The translations under genes and the position numbers were made by a program. A stretch of 60,611 bases of DNA, taken from contig JAMYHX010000245.1 of NCBI GenBank assembly GCA_025529335.1, forward strand, positions 1 to 60,611, read 5' to 3'. The notes beneath the pieces were generated by a model that was not told the origin of the DNA, ran no database searches, and saw only the letters and a program-made list of their open reading frames with translations. This stretch comes from Rhizopus sp. PT2906 (Eukaryota > Mucoromycota > Mucoromycetes > Mucorales > Rhizopodaceae). Of this stretch, positions 34,007 through 45,429 are shown one piece after another (positions within the stretch are counted from its first letter, which is position 1; the number at the start of each line of letters is the position of its first letter).

Positions 34007-35380
34007 TTAAAACAAATCTTGGTCATCTATAATAGATGTTCTCCTTCTCTTTGTCCATTCTGTTAACATTTCATCTTCCCATTCTTCTTTATTTGCTTGA
34101 GTGCTTGGATATTTACTTGCTTGTAAATGATCAGGGACATCTCCCCACTTTAAAGTACCCCAATCCTTATGCCAAGTATTTATGACAGATCTAAATGTAT
34201 TGTTATTATTATTATTATTACTATTATACTATTGTTTGGTTATCATTCTTTACTCTTCATGTAACCATATTCCACTTTGCTTCTGCAACTGTAATACAGT
34301 GTATTTTTCTTGTAACTGAATTGCCCTCTGAATGATGAGTTCGATATCAATGTCTTGTGGTATACGAGTGATAAGTGAATGCACAATATCTCTATCTGCT
34401 TTTAATATTTCATCTCTTCTATATAAAATAATCTATAAAACATGTAAATCGATACAAGTTAAAGATACCAGCATTCACACATTACTGCACTTGCTACATA
34501 AACAGGCATAATAGCTTCACTTGATATAAACAAATCAAATAACCTCACAATCTTTTCATATCGTTCAAAGTCATGGCTAAACCAAGTCAAGATCCAGCTG
34601 AGCGCATAATAAGGCATGACATTACATCTGTATGCCTGTATTAGCTTCTTGCCGTATTCATTATTATTATATTATTACCTTTCTAAAAAGGTTGTTAATT
34701 CTACATCTTCATATTCTATTAATGAGCTCATCAACCGAAGCTGTTTGGATACTGGCTCAAATGAATCCATCATGGCATCTCTTAGAAAGAACAAGGCAAC
34801 ATTTTCAGCAGCAGGTATAGCTGCCTTTTTACCAAGGACAAGTAGAAAACAAGTACAGATATCATGAAATCCCTTATTATAAATAAGCATGTAATGCTCA
34901 TCAATACTTTGTTTCTCACTTACTTGATAATATTTCAGATTTGGGTTTCTCCAAAGTATTTCGACAATCATACAATGAAGTTCTTGTTGCTTTTGTTCTT
35001 TTAGCACAGGTGGCATATCTTTTTTTATTCTTTTAGTGATTGTCAGTTTTCATCAACATGCTCTATTTTTGAACTGTTACCTCGAGGATAATAATAGAGT
35101 GATCTCTCTACATCCTTTGCAATCTGTACCGGATCAGCCAAATCTTTTTCTAATGACACATCATAAGGAGGAACCTTGCTTATTATTGAACAGTAAACTC
35201 ACCACTGCCCTTTTCGACAACATAATTCCCATGTTGTGTATGAAGTAATATCGGCCAAACAATCTTTCTTAGACAATCATGAACAAAGCCTCCAGGTTGC
35301 CTTGACAATGACTTTAATTGGTCTAAATCTCTATTGGCAATTGCTTTTAATATATTTTCAATCTGTTGGATTCGAAGCAT
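34007..35380 (-). CDS. TBC-domain Rab GAP, Gyp8/TBC1D20-like
   Basis: Exons: 35380-about 35222, 35174-35081, 35018-34924, 34872-34679, 34627-34486, 34432-34254 and 34190-34007, giving about 348 residues. TBC1D20/Gyp8 are ER/Golgi GTPase-activating proteins for Rab1/Ypt1-type GTPases. Seen: IENILKAIANRDLDQLKSLS, PGGFVHDCLRKIVWPILL (TBC motif start), ERSLYYYP, GFHDICTCFLLVLG (the YxQ finger-type region preceded by KYYQ), ALSWILTWFSHDF and RLFDLFISSEAIMPVYVASA. The catalytic Arg of the IxxDxxR motif is represented by DVERS. The first donor is uncertain: GTTGTC at 35221 keeps frame, but GTGAGT at 35202 would leave a 28-nt intron and shift frame. No C-terminal membrane anchor is evident. Confidence 0.85.
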
Positions 35381-35689
35381 GTTCTTTGCTGTTTCATTTG
35401 ATTAATCTTGTTAAACTAAAAAGCTGCTCAATATTTACCAACAGATTTATGAACACCCATTAATATATCATGCATTTCTTTTGTAACTCTTCTTTATGTC
35501 TCCCTCTGTTTTGTAATATATTATACAACAATAAAATAGAAAAGACAAGAATGGCTGCATTATGCATACAATACACAGTTGTCATGTGACTCAGTTCGGA
35601 CATTTTAATAACCACAGCAAAAAGGTTGAAGGCTTACAAAAATGATGAGCATATCAGTCTTTAAATACAATCTTTTATTTAATGATCCA

Positions 35690-36545
35690 ATTGAGCGCAC
35701 AAAAATAAGGTACCACTCCTTGTTTTGGCATAAGGAATGTGTTTCCTAAAAAAGACAACGGTTCAACATGATTGGATCCAAATCTTCGTTCCCATTTGTA
35801 TCTTCTGGATGCAACGTGTCACATTCTACGTTGAATAAGAGTCAATAAACAGCGTCTACAGATTAATAGCAGTGGCAATTTCAAACCCATATGATAAGTG
35901 CAATAATCACTTTTAATATCTTTATCTTTATTCTTCCAAATAAAAGAAACATAAAGGGCCACATTGTACTTTCTGTTTGTTCTGGCTACGACAGCAAAAA
36001 TACCGCACAATGTTCACGTCGTTGGCAGTCCTCACTGTAATACTCATATAATTCAGGAGCTGATCAAGCGTTGAACCTTTTAAGAAGCCACCAATGTCCA
36101 ATTCATCAAAAGGAAGGCGGATATCTTCTTTGCAGAAATAGTAGAATTACGTGACTTCAGCATGTATATCGTCCCCGTATAGGTTGTACGAAAATGTCTT
36201 AAGATTAATTGAAAAGTTACAAAAGTATGAGTTAAAGATTTACCAACGATATCCAAGCCTAGTGTCGCAACTGGGGAATCCAAATGCGGCCCACTGTCAC
36301 GACATAAGGAGCATAGGATGCTTTTCTTTTTCGCCCTAATGTTCTTATTCAGCTGAATGATCTCTGTTGATCTATCATCTGCAGCGCTTTTGATCTCGAT
36401 AGATCCTACCCCAGCAGGTTATTTGTTATTGCTGTCATAGATCAGGTAAATACTGTTTTCATATACAGTCTTCGGCCCATTATATTTTTCTTTGAGTGTT
36501 GTATTCACACGTAGTGGTTTAACTATCAACCACATATGAAACAAT
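35690..36545 (-). pseudogene. Decayed member of a dispersed protein family
   Basis: The minus strand from about 36545 to 36080 reads continuously except for one TAA, with segments such as GPKTVYENSIYLIYDSNN, VGSIEIKSAADDRSTEIIQL and ATLGLDIVGKSLTHTF, then stops. A further piece to about 35690 is also coding-like but in other frames (ICRRCLLTLIQRRM and WERRFGSN). It resembles an uncharacterised multicopy family I associate with Mucorales; that link is from memory. No function known. Confidence 0.4.
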
Positions 36546-37383
36546 AACTGGCAATTATTTGACTTTAGCTTGCTACTTTGAAACAACCGTGCGGATCATT
36601 TTTTAAGCTAATCACCAAGAACTGGGTTTTAAGGTACGCATATATCCAATGACTCTGACTCATCATTGTTATTAGGGATCATTGTCTTATCAAATGCATT
36701 CAATTTATCCTAACTCCCTCTTTCTTTTGCCCCAAATTATCATTCATAACCCTCTATGAAAAGGTTTACGATCTCAATTGAAGATTGTCCCATATTTAGG
36801 ATATATACTCATCCTTAATAAAGTCAATCGATATGTATCTTAAGGCTGGTTAATTCTAATCTTTATTCTTCTAATCGATGCTTCGTATTCAACAATAAAT
36901 GACCACATTGATATAAACATGATCAACTAATTGGTGACTGGAAATGGGTGAGACGTAAATAAAAATGTGAAGAGGAAAAGGAAAAGATAAATGATTCAAT
37001 TTATTCGTGAAAAATACAAAGTCACTGTTTATATGCAACCCCTTCGTAGTACAAGGTTTTCCAATCACCCAATAGATGTCGCATTGATTGTATAATAAAT
37101 ATAGAAAGTCATCTTAATAACAACCTTGGCTCATTGAAAGCAATTGAATACATTTTGTCTAAACAAGATATATTCAAGCAATGTAGAACAAATACACAGA
37201 AAAAGAGAAATAACAACAGAAGAAAGTGTCAATTTGAGAAAAAAGATCATTCGCAGTCACAATCGTTTCACTTTTATACGCCATCAAATATCTATGAGTT
37301 TAACAAAAGAGGCTAATCTGAGTGGTACTTGTTCTCCGAGATAAGATTTTGTTACGTGATCATGTGCATAGTAGATTATCGTA

Positions 37384-37428
37384 ACCAATCAGAGTTAATC
37401 TGTGTTTAGACCTTATCAAACTATAAAA
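37384..37428 (+). promoter_or_regulatory. CCAAT and TATA elements of the bZIP gene
   Basis: ACCAATCAG (37383-37391) and CTATAAAAAA (37421-37430) lie about 205 and 165 nt before the main ATG, implying a leader of about 130 nt that contains two upstream ORFs. Confidence 0.55.
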
Positions 37429-37465
37429 AAGGCCTTTTCGTCTTTTTCTTTTTCTTTTTACAAGA

Positions 37466-37489
37466 ATGGTTTACGATCGTTGCTATTAA
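37466..37489 (+). promoter_or_regulatory. uORF 1 of the bZIP leader
   Basis: ATG plus six codons then TAA (MVYDRCY), in the T-rich leader. It lies 98 nt before the main ATG, so reinitiation is possible. Confidence 0.45.
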
Positions 37490-37508
37490 ATATCCTTACA
37501 ACATTTAA

Positions 37509-37568
37509 ATGCTTTTTATTAAACACTCCCCTTTCTCTCTTTCTTTCACACTTGAATCGACATTGTAA
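37509..37568 (+). promoter_or_regulatory. uORF 2 of the bZIP leader
   Basis: A 19-codon frame (MLFIKHSPFSLSFTLESTL) ending 19 nt before the main ATG and out of frame with it. Termination this close should strongly limit reinitiation at the main ATG, as in Gcn4-type control. Confidence 0.45.
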
Positions 37569-37587
37569 ACCGTTCATATTTATCAAA

Positions 37588-38067
37588 ATGACAGACATTC
37601 AAGACTTGCTTAAACAATATACGACCATTGATGCTCAAGATACCATTACCCCTGCCATGATTGATGATTGGCTATTATCTGAATTATCCACTGCTATCTA
37701 TACATCTAAACTACCTCGCATTGCCCCACGCCCTATTCATACTGCAGATACAAACTATATATCCCTCAATTCAAAGAGACCTTCTGACGCAAATGAAGAT
37801 GAAATAGCCCTCAAGAGACAAAAGAACACAGATGCCGCTCGTAGATCAAGGTTAAAGAAGATGTTAAGGATGGAAACATTAGAAAAAAGAGTAGCTGATT
37901 TAGAGTCAGAAAATCAAACTCTAACAACTCGTGTAGCCGTATTGGAATCAGAAAAATCTGGATTAGAATCCAAAGACCAATCATTAGAGGAAAGGATACG
38001 TGCGTTGGAAGATCAGCTGGCTGAGGCGCATAGGGCATTAACACAAAGTATAAATAAAAAAAACTAA
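37588..38067 (+). CDS. bZIP transcription factor (Gcn4-like)
   Basis: A single exon encoding 159 residues. The C-terminal half is a basic region KRQKNTDAARRSRLKKMLRM, with the N-x-A-A-R-R-S-R motif of the Gcn4/CPC1 class, followed by a leucine zipper and a long heptad region (METLEKRVADLESENQTL onward, continuing to about residue 155). The N-terminal part is short with a potential acidic/hydrophobic activation patch (MIDDWLLSELS). A longer frame extends upstream in phase to 37402 but would translate the T-rich leader; ATG at 37588 (CAAAATG) is preferred. Two uORFs precede it. Its stop overlaps the stop of the convergent lipase gene by 2 nt. Confidence 0.88.
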   Translation: MTDIQDLLKQYTTIDAQDTITPAMIDDWLLSELSTAIYTSKLPRIAPRPIHTADTNYISLNSKRPSDANEDEIALKRQKNTDAARRSRLKKMLRMETLEKRVADLESENQTLTTRVAVLESEKSGLESKDQSLEERIRALEDQLAEAHRALTQSINKKN

Positions 38068-39754
38068 TTTATTAAATCATGAATTGCTTGATACGTCATG
38101 TCAAAATAACCCACTAATAAAGAAAGAAAAAATATGTTATATGTATATGTGCGTGTGTACCTTTGGACTTACAGTTGTTATGATCCGCATGGTGAATCTC
38201 TACCATATGAATCCTTTGTGGATGCTTATAAATCGTGGCTTCATCAGGAATAATCGTACGCGTTATCGTCTTGTTGACAAATCTTTCTAGATCCTCAAAC
38301 TCTCTTTCTCCTAGAATAGCTCGATGAAATAGTTTGTGTGAATTCAAAACTGGAATTTCCCAATCTTTAGATCCAAATATGATAAGAATAGGTGATGATA
38401 CATGCTACACGCGCGGAAGGATTAGGAAGTGTCCTATTTTTTTAGGTATATTTCTTACGCGAATTCTGGACAGCGAGTCGAATCTGTGATTTAATTTTGA
38501 CACAGCCCAATCTAATTTTAAAGTTTATATTTTCAAATCAAGCAGATGACATTACTACTTTACCTTGCAATTTAGGATTATATGTCAAGGGTGTTAATAA
38601 TGATAAATAAGGTATTATATTATACTCAAACACAAGGGTTGAAATAGATGTATATCCTGCTTGTAGAATAAGAGCCTTGGGTGGATGTCCTTTTGTAATT
38701 CCCTTTAGTTTCTTTTTCTTTACTTTAGTTATTATTACCCTTACCAGCTTTTGACATATCATATGCCAATGTTGTGGCTACACCTGTTCCCAAGGAATGT
38801 CCAATAAGTGATATATGATCATTAGCCACTATATAAATAGACCAAATATTTTTTTAAACAATTCAAACTTTAATGATTATACAAATATGTACCTTTTCTA
38901 TCATTCAACCAGCGTAAGACAGCTTGTGCATCGAGCCGCAATCCTGTCTCACTAGGCGTCGATTCTATTAAAAAACAAGTTATTAATAATTTCTCTTTTC
39001 TTTTCCTTTCTATACCTGAGTCTCCAAAGCCTCTATAATCAATTGCGATAATGTTGGATCGACTAAACTTGGATGACAATGACTAATTTACGATAAGTAT
39101 ATATGCCAGTAAAACAAATAAGTTCTCGTAAACCATACCTTGTAAAATTCCACTCTCCATGGCGATGCTCGATGAAGTGCGTTACCATGAAAATAAACAA
39201 ACGTGTCATGTTCTTTAAGTGCGTCGTCAAAAACGGTACCTAGATCACCCTCTCTTTCTCTCAACGCATGTTTCTCGTAATACTCTGTAGGTAAAATATG
39301 CCATGCACCTTTATGGATATACGCGTGAGTCTGATGTTCATTTGATAATGATACCACTACCAATCATCACATTATCAGATGTTTGAATTTTAAAATTCCT
39401 GATCCTATTATCTGAAATATTTCATCAAGTTACTGCTTCTTTTTTGTTTTCTCTCTGTCTCTCTCTCTTTTTCTTACGTCCAAACCCATAGTATTCCGGT
39501 TGATCAAATTTAGGATTTAATGGAAGCTTTGCCCAGTGTAAGAAAATGAGCCTTTAGAGATGTTATAAATATTTTTTGCAATCAATTGTATCATCATTAC
39601 ATCCTTTGTGGTGTATCAAAGCAGAGTGTTATAACAATAGCCTATGGTGTATATTTTATTAAAACAGGACCATCTTTTTTTTCAAATATCTTTCTTGATA
39701 TACAGTATATAAAGCTAATATTGAACATGTTGTCAGAATAAGTAACCTCAACAT
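38064..39754 (-). CDS. ABHD12-like alpha/beta hydrolase (lysophospholipid/monoacylglycerol lipase)
   Basis: Twelve exons (39754-39704, 39641-39601, 39551-39478, 39411-39361, 39308-39139, 39082-39016, 38964-38893, 38828-38745, 38689-38564, 38511-38459, 38404-38173, 38113-38064) join in frame to 356 residues. ABHD12-type enzymes are membrane-anchored serine lipases of lysophospholipids. Seen: an N-terminal hydrophobic anchor (MLRLLILTTCSILALYT then AIVITLCF), GAWHILPTEYYEKH, the oxyanion motif YFHGNALHRASP, NIIAIDYRGFGDSEGTPSE, nucleophile elbow GHSLGTG, catalytic Asp in FGSKDWEIPV and His in HHADHNNLGY. Length suits BEM46/ABHD12. The exon count is high for the window. It overlaps the bZIP stop. 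Confidence 0.88.
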
Positions 39755-40173
39755 GTTCGTGTCAAGAACGAAATAGAATGAAAAAATGAAAAAAAAGAGA
39801 GACAGTTACAAGATTTTAACCTAAAATGACCATGATTGCGCGCTTATTCAAATTACAAGTCTGGGTAAATTGGAGCAGTGTAACAATAGAGGGACGCCTT
39901 AAAGCTCCCAAAACGCTCTGTTTCTTTGCAGTGTGTTTGATAAACATTTCTCTCAGCTCAATTCTACAGTCTATATGGATTTCACATCCTGTTTTATGAA
40001 AGTATTCAACAGAGATATATGCTTTTTCTCTCTTTGAAACGTGCATTTAAATGTCAGTTTAAACAGACTATAGATGATGGTGGCAATATCATCGAGAGAA
40101 TATGTGGAGAATGAAGTTAAGCGTGATATTCACGCTGTATTATGGAATACACAGATGTTTATTATTATTATAT
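39755..40173. other. Intergenic
   Basis: A minus-strand frame of 76 codons (39816-40046) is not recognised and I do not call it. The region must hold the ABHD12-like promoter, and RFC1 ends at its right side. Nothing else is seen. Confidence 0.4.
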
Positions 40174-43100
40174 TTATTTCTTACTTCTTGCTCTCTTGGT
40201 CTGGCTTGATTGCGAACTAGACGCCTTCTTGCTTTGACTTGATTGTGAACTACCATTCTTTCTCTTTTTAGATTCTTTTATATATTTGCTATCTGAAATA
40301 TCGGCATCTAAGCTACTGTCTTCTTCTTCTTCTGGTGTATCTTCAACATAATCTGTGTCCTCTTCAACTAAAGTATCCATCATATCTTCAGTTGGTGTAG
40401 CAATTGCTTTCTTGATAGGTACACTACCAGGCTGGAACAAAACGGGATGACTAACCGAGTTGTACCTTTACATAAAAGTCAGTTTCAATAACCACAAAGT
40501 AAAAAACAACAACTCACTTCCTTGTAAATGCAGTCTTTGTCTTTGCAGGAAGCTCTACCAATGGTGGTTTCGTAGTCGTACATACTAGATCACTCAATGT
40601 TTCCAAGTTTTCTCGATCAAGATAGTAGTTATCCATATATTCTATAGCTTCCTCGTAATTCTCTTGAGCAACGTTACCAAAGATACGCTCATTCAATGTT
40701 GTCAAGTAGTTCAGTCTTATTTCGGATCGATCTCCTGATGCCTTTACACGCATACGAGTCTGAAGATCGCTTAACAATCTTGAGTACTTGGCTGCCTTTG
40801 AATTATTACCAAGCCAACTACCAAGAAAAGGTTTAGTTACTTTTTCTAAAGTATTCTTTATGTACACTTACGAAGGAAAGCCCGTTCTTGTCTGCATGTA
40901 TCCTTCCATATAATAGGCTGGTCGTACGCAAGAGAAAATGGATTGAACAGGCATTAATGAATATTGTTGAGAGGATCCATGGATCATGCTATCTACTAGG
41001 TCACCATCTGCTATAGCTTCAGCAGCCTTTGCAATCAACTCCATTTCATTACAAGCAATTTCCTTGGCGCTGCCTGTGGTAGACATGAGTGATGCCTTTT
41101 GAGGCTTTACTTTACAATAGTTTTCCTATAAATGACTTTTTAGTATTTGAATCAATCGTTGTTCCTTGGGGCTTACATAAAACATCAAGGGAGACAGATT
41201 GTAGTCATGGAAATAGATTTCATATTTTTCATTCAATGTCTTTTGTCTCCAATTACCTGAAGCCAAGAGCTCACCAGGGATTTCAAATGGATTAAGAATG
41301 GTGTTCTTTTGGTTCGTCTTGCCACTATAACAAATTAATTATGATACACTCAATAGATTGTCCATAAACTTACATTCTTTTAGCATCATCATAACCCATA
41401 CTTGTATTGTTTAAGCGATAGGTGGATAAGATGTTGATGATTTGTCGAATATCGTTTTGTGTTGTAGACACTAGCTCTTCAATAGCATTAGGATTGATAT
41501 CGAGCTTTTCTCTATATATACATAGATTGATCAGTTTTACTCCATTGGGCACTCTTCTTAAACATACTTGAACGCAATTGTCATAAGTTTAGGTCGAATT
41601 TGATTTGCAGGTGTTCTATGATCATGTTACTCTACAATGTTTAGATAAGAAAATAAAAAAAAAAAGTCCATACCGTTTAAATCTCGCATCAAAGCAAACT
41701 CTTAACAATGGGCCAACCTTGGGTGACCTGACATCATTACAGATACAAATAATTGGTATCTTTGTCTTTCTGATCATCGCAGCTAGTTCAGCAGCACCAC
41801 CTCTGTCACCAGCAGACATGCCGTCAACTTCATCCATAATCAAGACAACTTTCTTTCCCTTGGGCTTTGTTGCTGCCTGTAGCATAAAGATATAAGCGAT
41901 ACAACATATAATTTCACATGTCTACAGTTACCTGTGGCTTGCCCGTTTGAAAGAACTCGGTCATGGTTCTGTTGTCCATCATCTCTGACAAGTTTTGCTC
42001 AAGAATTTTTTTGTTACGTACGTCGCTTGCATTGAATTCTAAAGCTTCATAGCCATTTGTTTCTGCTACTACGTGGGCTGTGGTAGTCTTGCCGATACCA
42101 GGCGGCCCACTAATCAAGATAGCACGGTAAGAATGGATATCAGAGTCACCAGCTGCTTGTGAAGAGGCTGCCTTCTTATGACTATCATAATTGGCAAGCC
42201 AGTCGTTGATACGCTTCACCATTTCCTTGTTACCAATAATATCTTGAATGGTCTTGGGTCTGTATTTGTCTGTCCATAAGCTTGTTTCAGTAGTCGCGCC
42301 AGTTACTCTATTATAAATGATTAAACAAATGTGTATAGGATAAACAATGTAGCGTACTTTGCTTCGGACTGTTTGCCTTTAGTATCTACTGAACTTGGTA
42401 ATGCTTTCGTCGGCGTCACTTTCTTGTCAGTTTCTTTTGTTGGTTCAGAAGGAACGTTAGGTTGCTTGATTTCTTTTGGTGAAGAAGATTCTACAAGCTG
42501 ATAAAATCCATCTTCATCCAACACTTTAGTGCCAATTTGTTTAGCCTTTGCCAATTTGGATTCGCCTGCATCTCGACCACGCAGCAAATAGGTTGTCTTG
42601 CCACTGACTGCGCTTGTTACACGACTATGTATGTGTCATTAAAAAGCATTTTGTTGTTGATCCATTCTTACCCTCCGTAGCGCATAACAATATCTCTTGT
42701 TTGTTCTTTGGTCAGCGTTTCAAATTCACCGGATATAACAAAAGTCATATTGTTTAAGCAATTGGGTGCACCTACAGGTTCTGGTCGAGTACCAAGTGCC
42801 TTTGGACCTTCGCGATTCATCATTTGATAGAAGCCTTTCTTTTTGGGTTTTTCCTCTTTCTTTTCCTCTTTTATGTCTTCTTCCTTCTTTTCATCTTTCT
42901 TTACTTCCTCCTTCTTTTCCTCTTTCTTTTCTACCTTTTCCACCTTTTCGACTTTTGACTTTTCCTCTATAACAGGTACTGGTTCTGGTGTAAGACTGGG
43001 CGATGGCGCGTGTCTTGCTCTTTTGGCAGCTGGAGGTTTTCGCTCACTCTTATCTTCTTCTTGTTCAGGTTCATAATCATCATCACTCACTTCCACAACA

Positions 43101-43466
43101 GTCTTCTTTCTTTTAGGAGCTGCCTTGGTGGTAGTTTTATCTTTGGATTTGCTTGAAGAAGAAGAAGAAGCAAAGAATGTCACTGGATCAACTGGTTTAC
43201 TATAATAAATCATTAATTAGAGTCTTTTGATTTGATATATTACCTTTCTTCTGCTTTTTGTCTTTTGGCAGCATGTTTAGGAACTATAGGTTGTTGACTT
43301 TTTATATGGTTAACTCGGTTTAATTTATTTTTCTTGTATTCTTACAAGTCACTGTCGTCGTCATTGTCGTTGCCATCGTTATTTTGTTCTGTTTGAGTTA
43401 GTTGAAGGTGAATAAAACATACAACTTTTGATAAATACCCTTTTTACTATGCTTCTTTGGAACAGA
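40174..43466 (-). CDS. RFC1: Replication factor C large subunit (RFC1); N-terminus uncertain
   Basis: Exons followed in frame: 43466-43439, 43388-43346, 43297-43244, 43199-42672, 42624-42358, 42307-41932, 41876-41674, 41615-41568, 41511-41374, 41324-41177, 41125-40872, 40817-40518 and 40465-40174. RFC loads PCNA onto primer-template junctions; RFC1 is the large subunit. Seen: an acidic/basic N-terminus, a Lys/Glu repeat, the BRCT domain (NCLNNMTFVISGEFETLTKE, then TSAVSGKTTYLLRGRDAGES), then LWTDKYRPKTIQDIIGN, Walker A SGPPGIGKTTTAH, FNASDVRNK, Walker B VLIMDEVDGMSAGDRGG, sensor ICICNDVRSPKV, the RFC1 C-terminal domain (PSWLGNNSKAAKYSRLLSDL) and a Lys/Arg/Ser tail with nuclear-localisation-like RARSKK. 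The first coding exon upstream of 43466 was not resolved. Confidence 0.93.
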
Positions 43467-43855
43467 CTATTTACAAAACATGAGCAAAACAATGAAAGCA
43501 CTATGAAAGCAATCGAACCTTTTGTAAAAAGTATTTTTCAATACCCATTTTTTTTTTTTTGAAGAAAAAAAAAAGAAGGCAACCCTTCGCGTTTCAATAA
43601 AAAAAAAATGCCAATTGAATATCGTGACAGCATAAAGACTGGGTAAAATTGGTCTTGAATATGAAATTTGATTGGACAGCAGACACGTATATTTACTTCT
43701 TTTTTGACCTGTGAAGCTGCAACAAACAAGAAAAACTAAATACATTTTAAATTGTTGGAAGACGTACATGAGAGGAAAGGACCCTTTTGTTTTGCCTTGG
43801 TTAAAGATTTTTTTCTAACCCTCCTTTTTTTTTTCTTGGGCTGCTCAAGCTCTCA
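43467..43855. promoter_or_regulatory. RFC1 upstream region, including its unresolved first exon
   Basis: TAG|TCTGTTCC at 43466 is a splice acceptor, so at least one 5' exon of RFC1 lies here or beyond. Several A/T homopolymers of 9-12 nt occur. The right side is a T-rich tract just before the plus-strand ATG at 43856, so the region probably serves both directions. Confidence 0.35.
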
Positions 43856-44118
43856 ATGAACGCAGCATCTTCAGCAAAAGGGCACTGCAAAATCCAAAAA
43901 AGGTAATACTCACAAACTGCGAAATGTCATTTGAAGATTGTTCAAGTGAAAAAAAAGCATTGTACAGCTCAACAACGATACCAAAATACTTCGAAGGTTC
44001 TGATTGCTGCTGTGACGATATTCCTCAGGCACTCATAAAACCCATCAGACAATTAAATACCAAGCAGCCTGCAGAAACCCGCAGTAGCAGACGTACCGTT
44101 GGGGTATGCATTAGCTGA
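43856..44118 (+). CDS. Possible small two-exon gene, Cys-containing
   Basis: MNAASSAKGHCKIQK starts after a poly-T leader like those of real genes nearby. A donor at 43903 and an acceptor AAG at about 43948 join it in frame to SEKKALYSSTTIPKYFEGSD and CCC, ending at 44118 (about 71 residues). The intron would be about 46 nt. Unrecognised; it could also be the first part of a longer gene whose later exons I cannot see. Confidence 0.3.
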
Positions 44119-45429
44119 ACCTTGTCAATTGTCAACTAGTTTATGTACTTCGTTGCGCCAACTAGACAGCAGGAATCATTATTAACAATCTGGCATAGCT
44201 GTGATCTCAGATAACTAGCTCCCTGTAAAGATTCCAATCGAATGTCCATAACTCTCCTTTGGCTACCTAAAAGCCTCCAGTTGAGTGATGAAACGAACGA
44301 CCGCTGTCAGTTCAGGATACGTACTGAACATCATAGAAAGAGATTGCATAGAAATCCTTGAGCACACAATCATCACCTTGTTGAGTAAGTTTTATATAAA
44401 AAAAACTTATCTTGACCAAAAAGAGAAAAGAAAGTGAGAGAAAAGGGAAGACAGCAAATTTCTCTCTTCTTATACCCTTTTCTTAGTTATGTGAAGTTAT
44501 TGGCTTCTATCTTATCAATAAATATGGTTTACACTCACACTTTTGTTTATTTTGTAAATGTTTCATGACTCTTTGCCTATTTTTTTCCGTTCATTCAAAT
44601 TGTCGCTTGTATTTATATGTTAATGAAGACGTTCACCTCTCTTTTTATGTAGTAAAAAAAAAAAAAAAAAAAAAAAAAAAGACTAAAAGGCAATAGATCC
44701 CATGCATTCTTTGTTTTTATCACACGTCTTTGGGCTTATTTCCTAGTCTTCCTTGCACACCATTTGTGTTACTCTGCCAAACCCCCCTTTTTTTCTTTGA
44801 TTTTTTGCTAATAAAGACTAGATAAATACTATTTTGTAGTAGTATTTATATAAAGTAAAAATCTTGTATAAAGAAATAAAGCAAGCTATGCATAAATCAA
44901 AAGAACGCCATCACCCAAAAATGGTAATAGCAAATGATAGACGCGTTCCGTAACCCTGTTAACCCATTAAAAAATAGCAACTTTATTTTGAACAAGTCTA
45001 GACACAAGCATCAGGGGAAGGTAAGGGCATACACTGTGCTCCCTCAAATCCTCTCGTATAGCAGCCCTGAGTGGTTTCTGAATCAAAGCATAAATAGCCT
45101 TCTCTAAATCCTTTTCCATTTGCTCAAGGAAAAGAAAGCTCTTTTGTGCATTTCTTTTGGCTTTCTTACAATGGTATTCATTTGAGCTTCCATTCTCTTT
45201 AAGGATTTCTTCTAGAAGTCTCTTTGCTTCATTAGGTTTGGGGTGAGTGCATCTTGTTTTTTTTTCTTTCGTTGTTATTTTGTGATAAAATATTTTTTGT
45301 CACAAAAGACAACATCAATAATGTCTTGTTCGATATATGGCGCTCCAGTACCTGGTAGAGTGTGTGTGTTTTGTCAAGAATAAGCCTAGGGCGACCATGA
45401 AATTGGGGTACTCTTCATTGAAGTGCTCA
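44119..45429. other. Gene-poor region with a 27-nt poly-A run and a non-ATG reading frame
   Basis: A run of 27 A (44654-44680) stands out. I find no flanking duplication or upstream retrocopy, so it may be a plain homopolymer. The minus strand holds the frame at 44967-45300 described separately. CT/AG-rich tracts at 44420-44470. Confidence 0.45.
44967..45300 (-). pseudogene. Open frame without ATG start, coding-like
   Basis: About 110 codons without a stop on the minus strand, ending at 44967-44969, with charged, amphipathic composition: NEAKRLLEEILKENGSSNEY, KSFLFLEQMEKDLEKAIYAL, RAAIREDLREHSVCPY. The first Met is internal. It could be an exon, a fragment of a transposon protein, or a gene remnant. 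Not recognised. Confidence 0.3.

Larger units (their letters stand above)
35381..37587. other. Gene-poor region with decayed coding sequence; bZIP leader at its end
   Basis: Contains the remnant described at 35690-36545 and nothing else coding. 36550-37380 is AT-rich with no supported ORF. TTACGTGATC (37353-37362) contains an ACGT core of the kind bound by bZIP factors. 37381-37587 is the bZIP promoter and leader. Confidence 0.4.

Noticed and set aside
39816..40046. 76-codon minus frame between the lipase and RFC1
   Set aside because: No recognisable motif, no promoter signs, short.
42766..43076. Plus-strand Ser/Phe-rich frames opposite RFC1
   Set aside because: They are antisense shadows of the Lys/Glu-rich RFC1 linker, where TTC/TTT codons keep frames open.
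44654..44680. 27-nt poly-A as the tail of a retroposed gene
   Set aside because: No coding sequence upstream of the A run and no flanking duplication; treated as a homopolymer.
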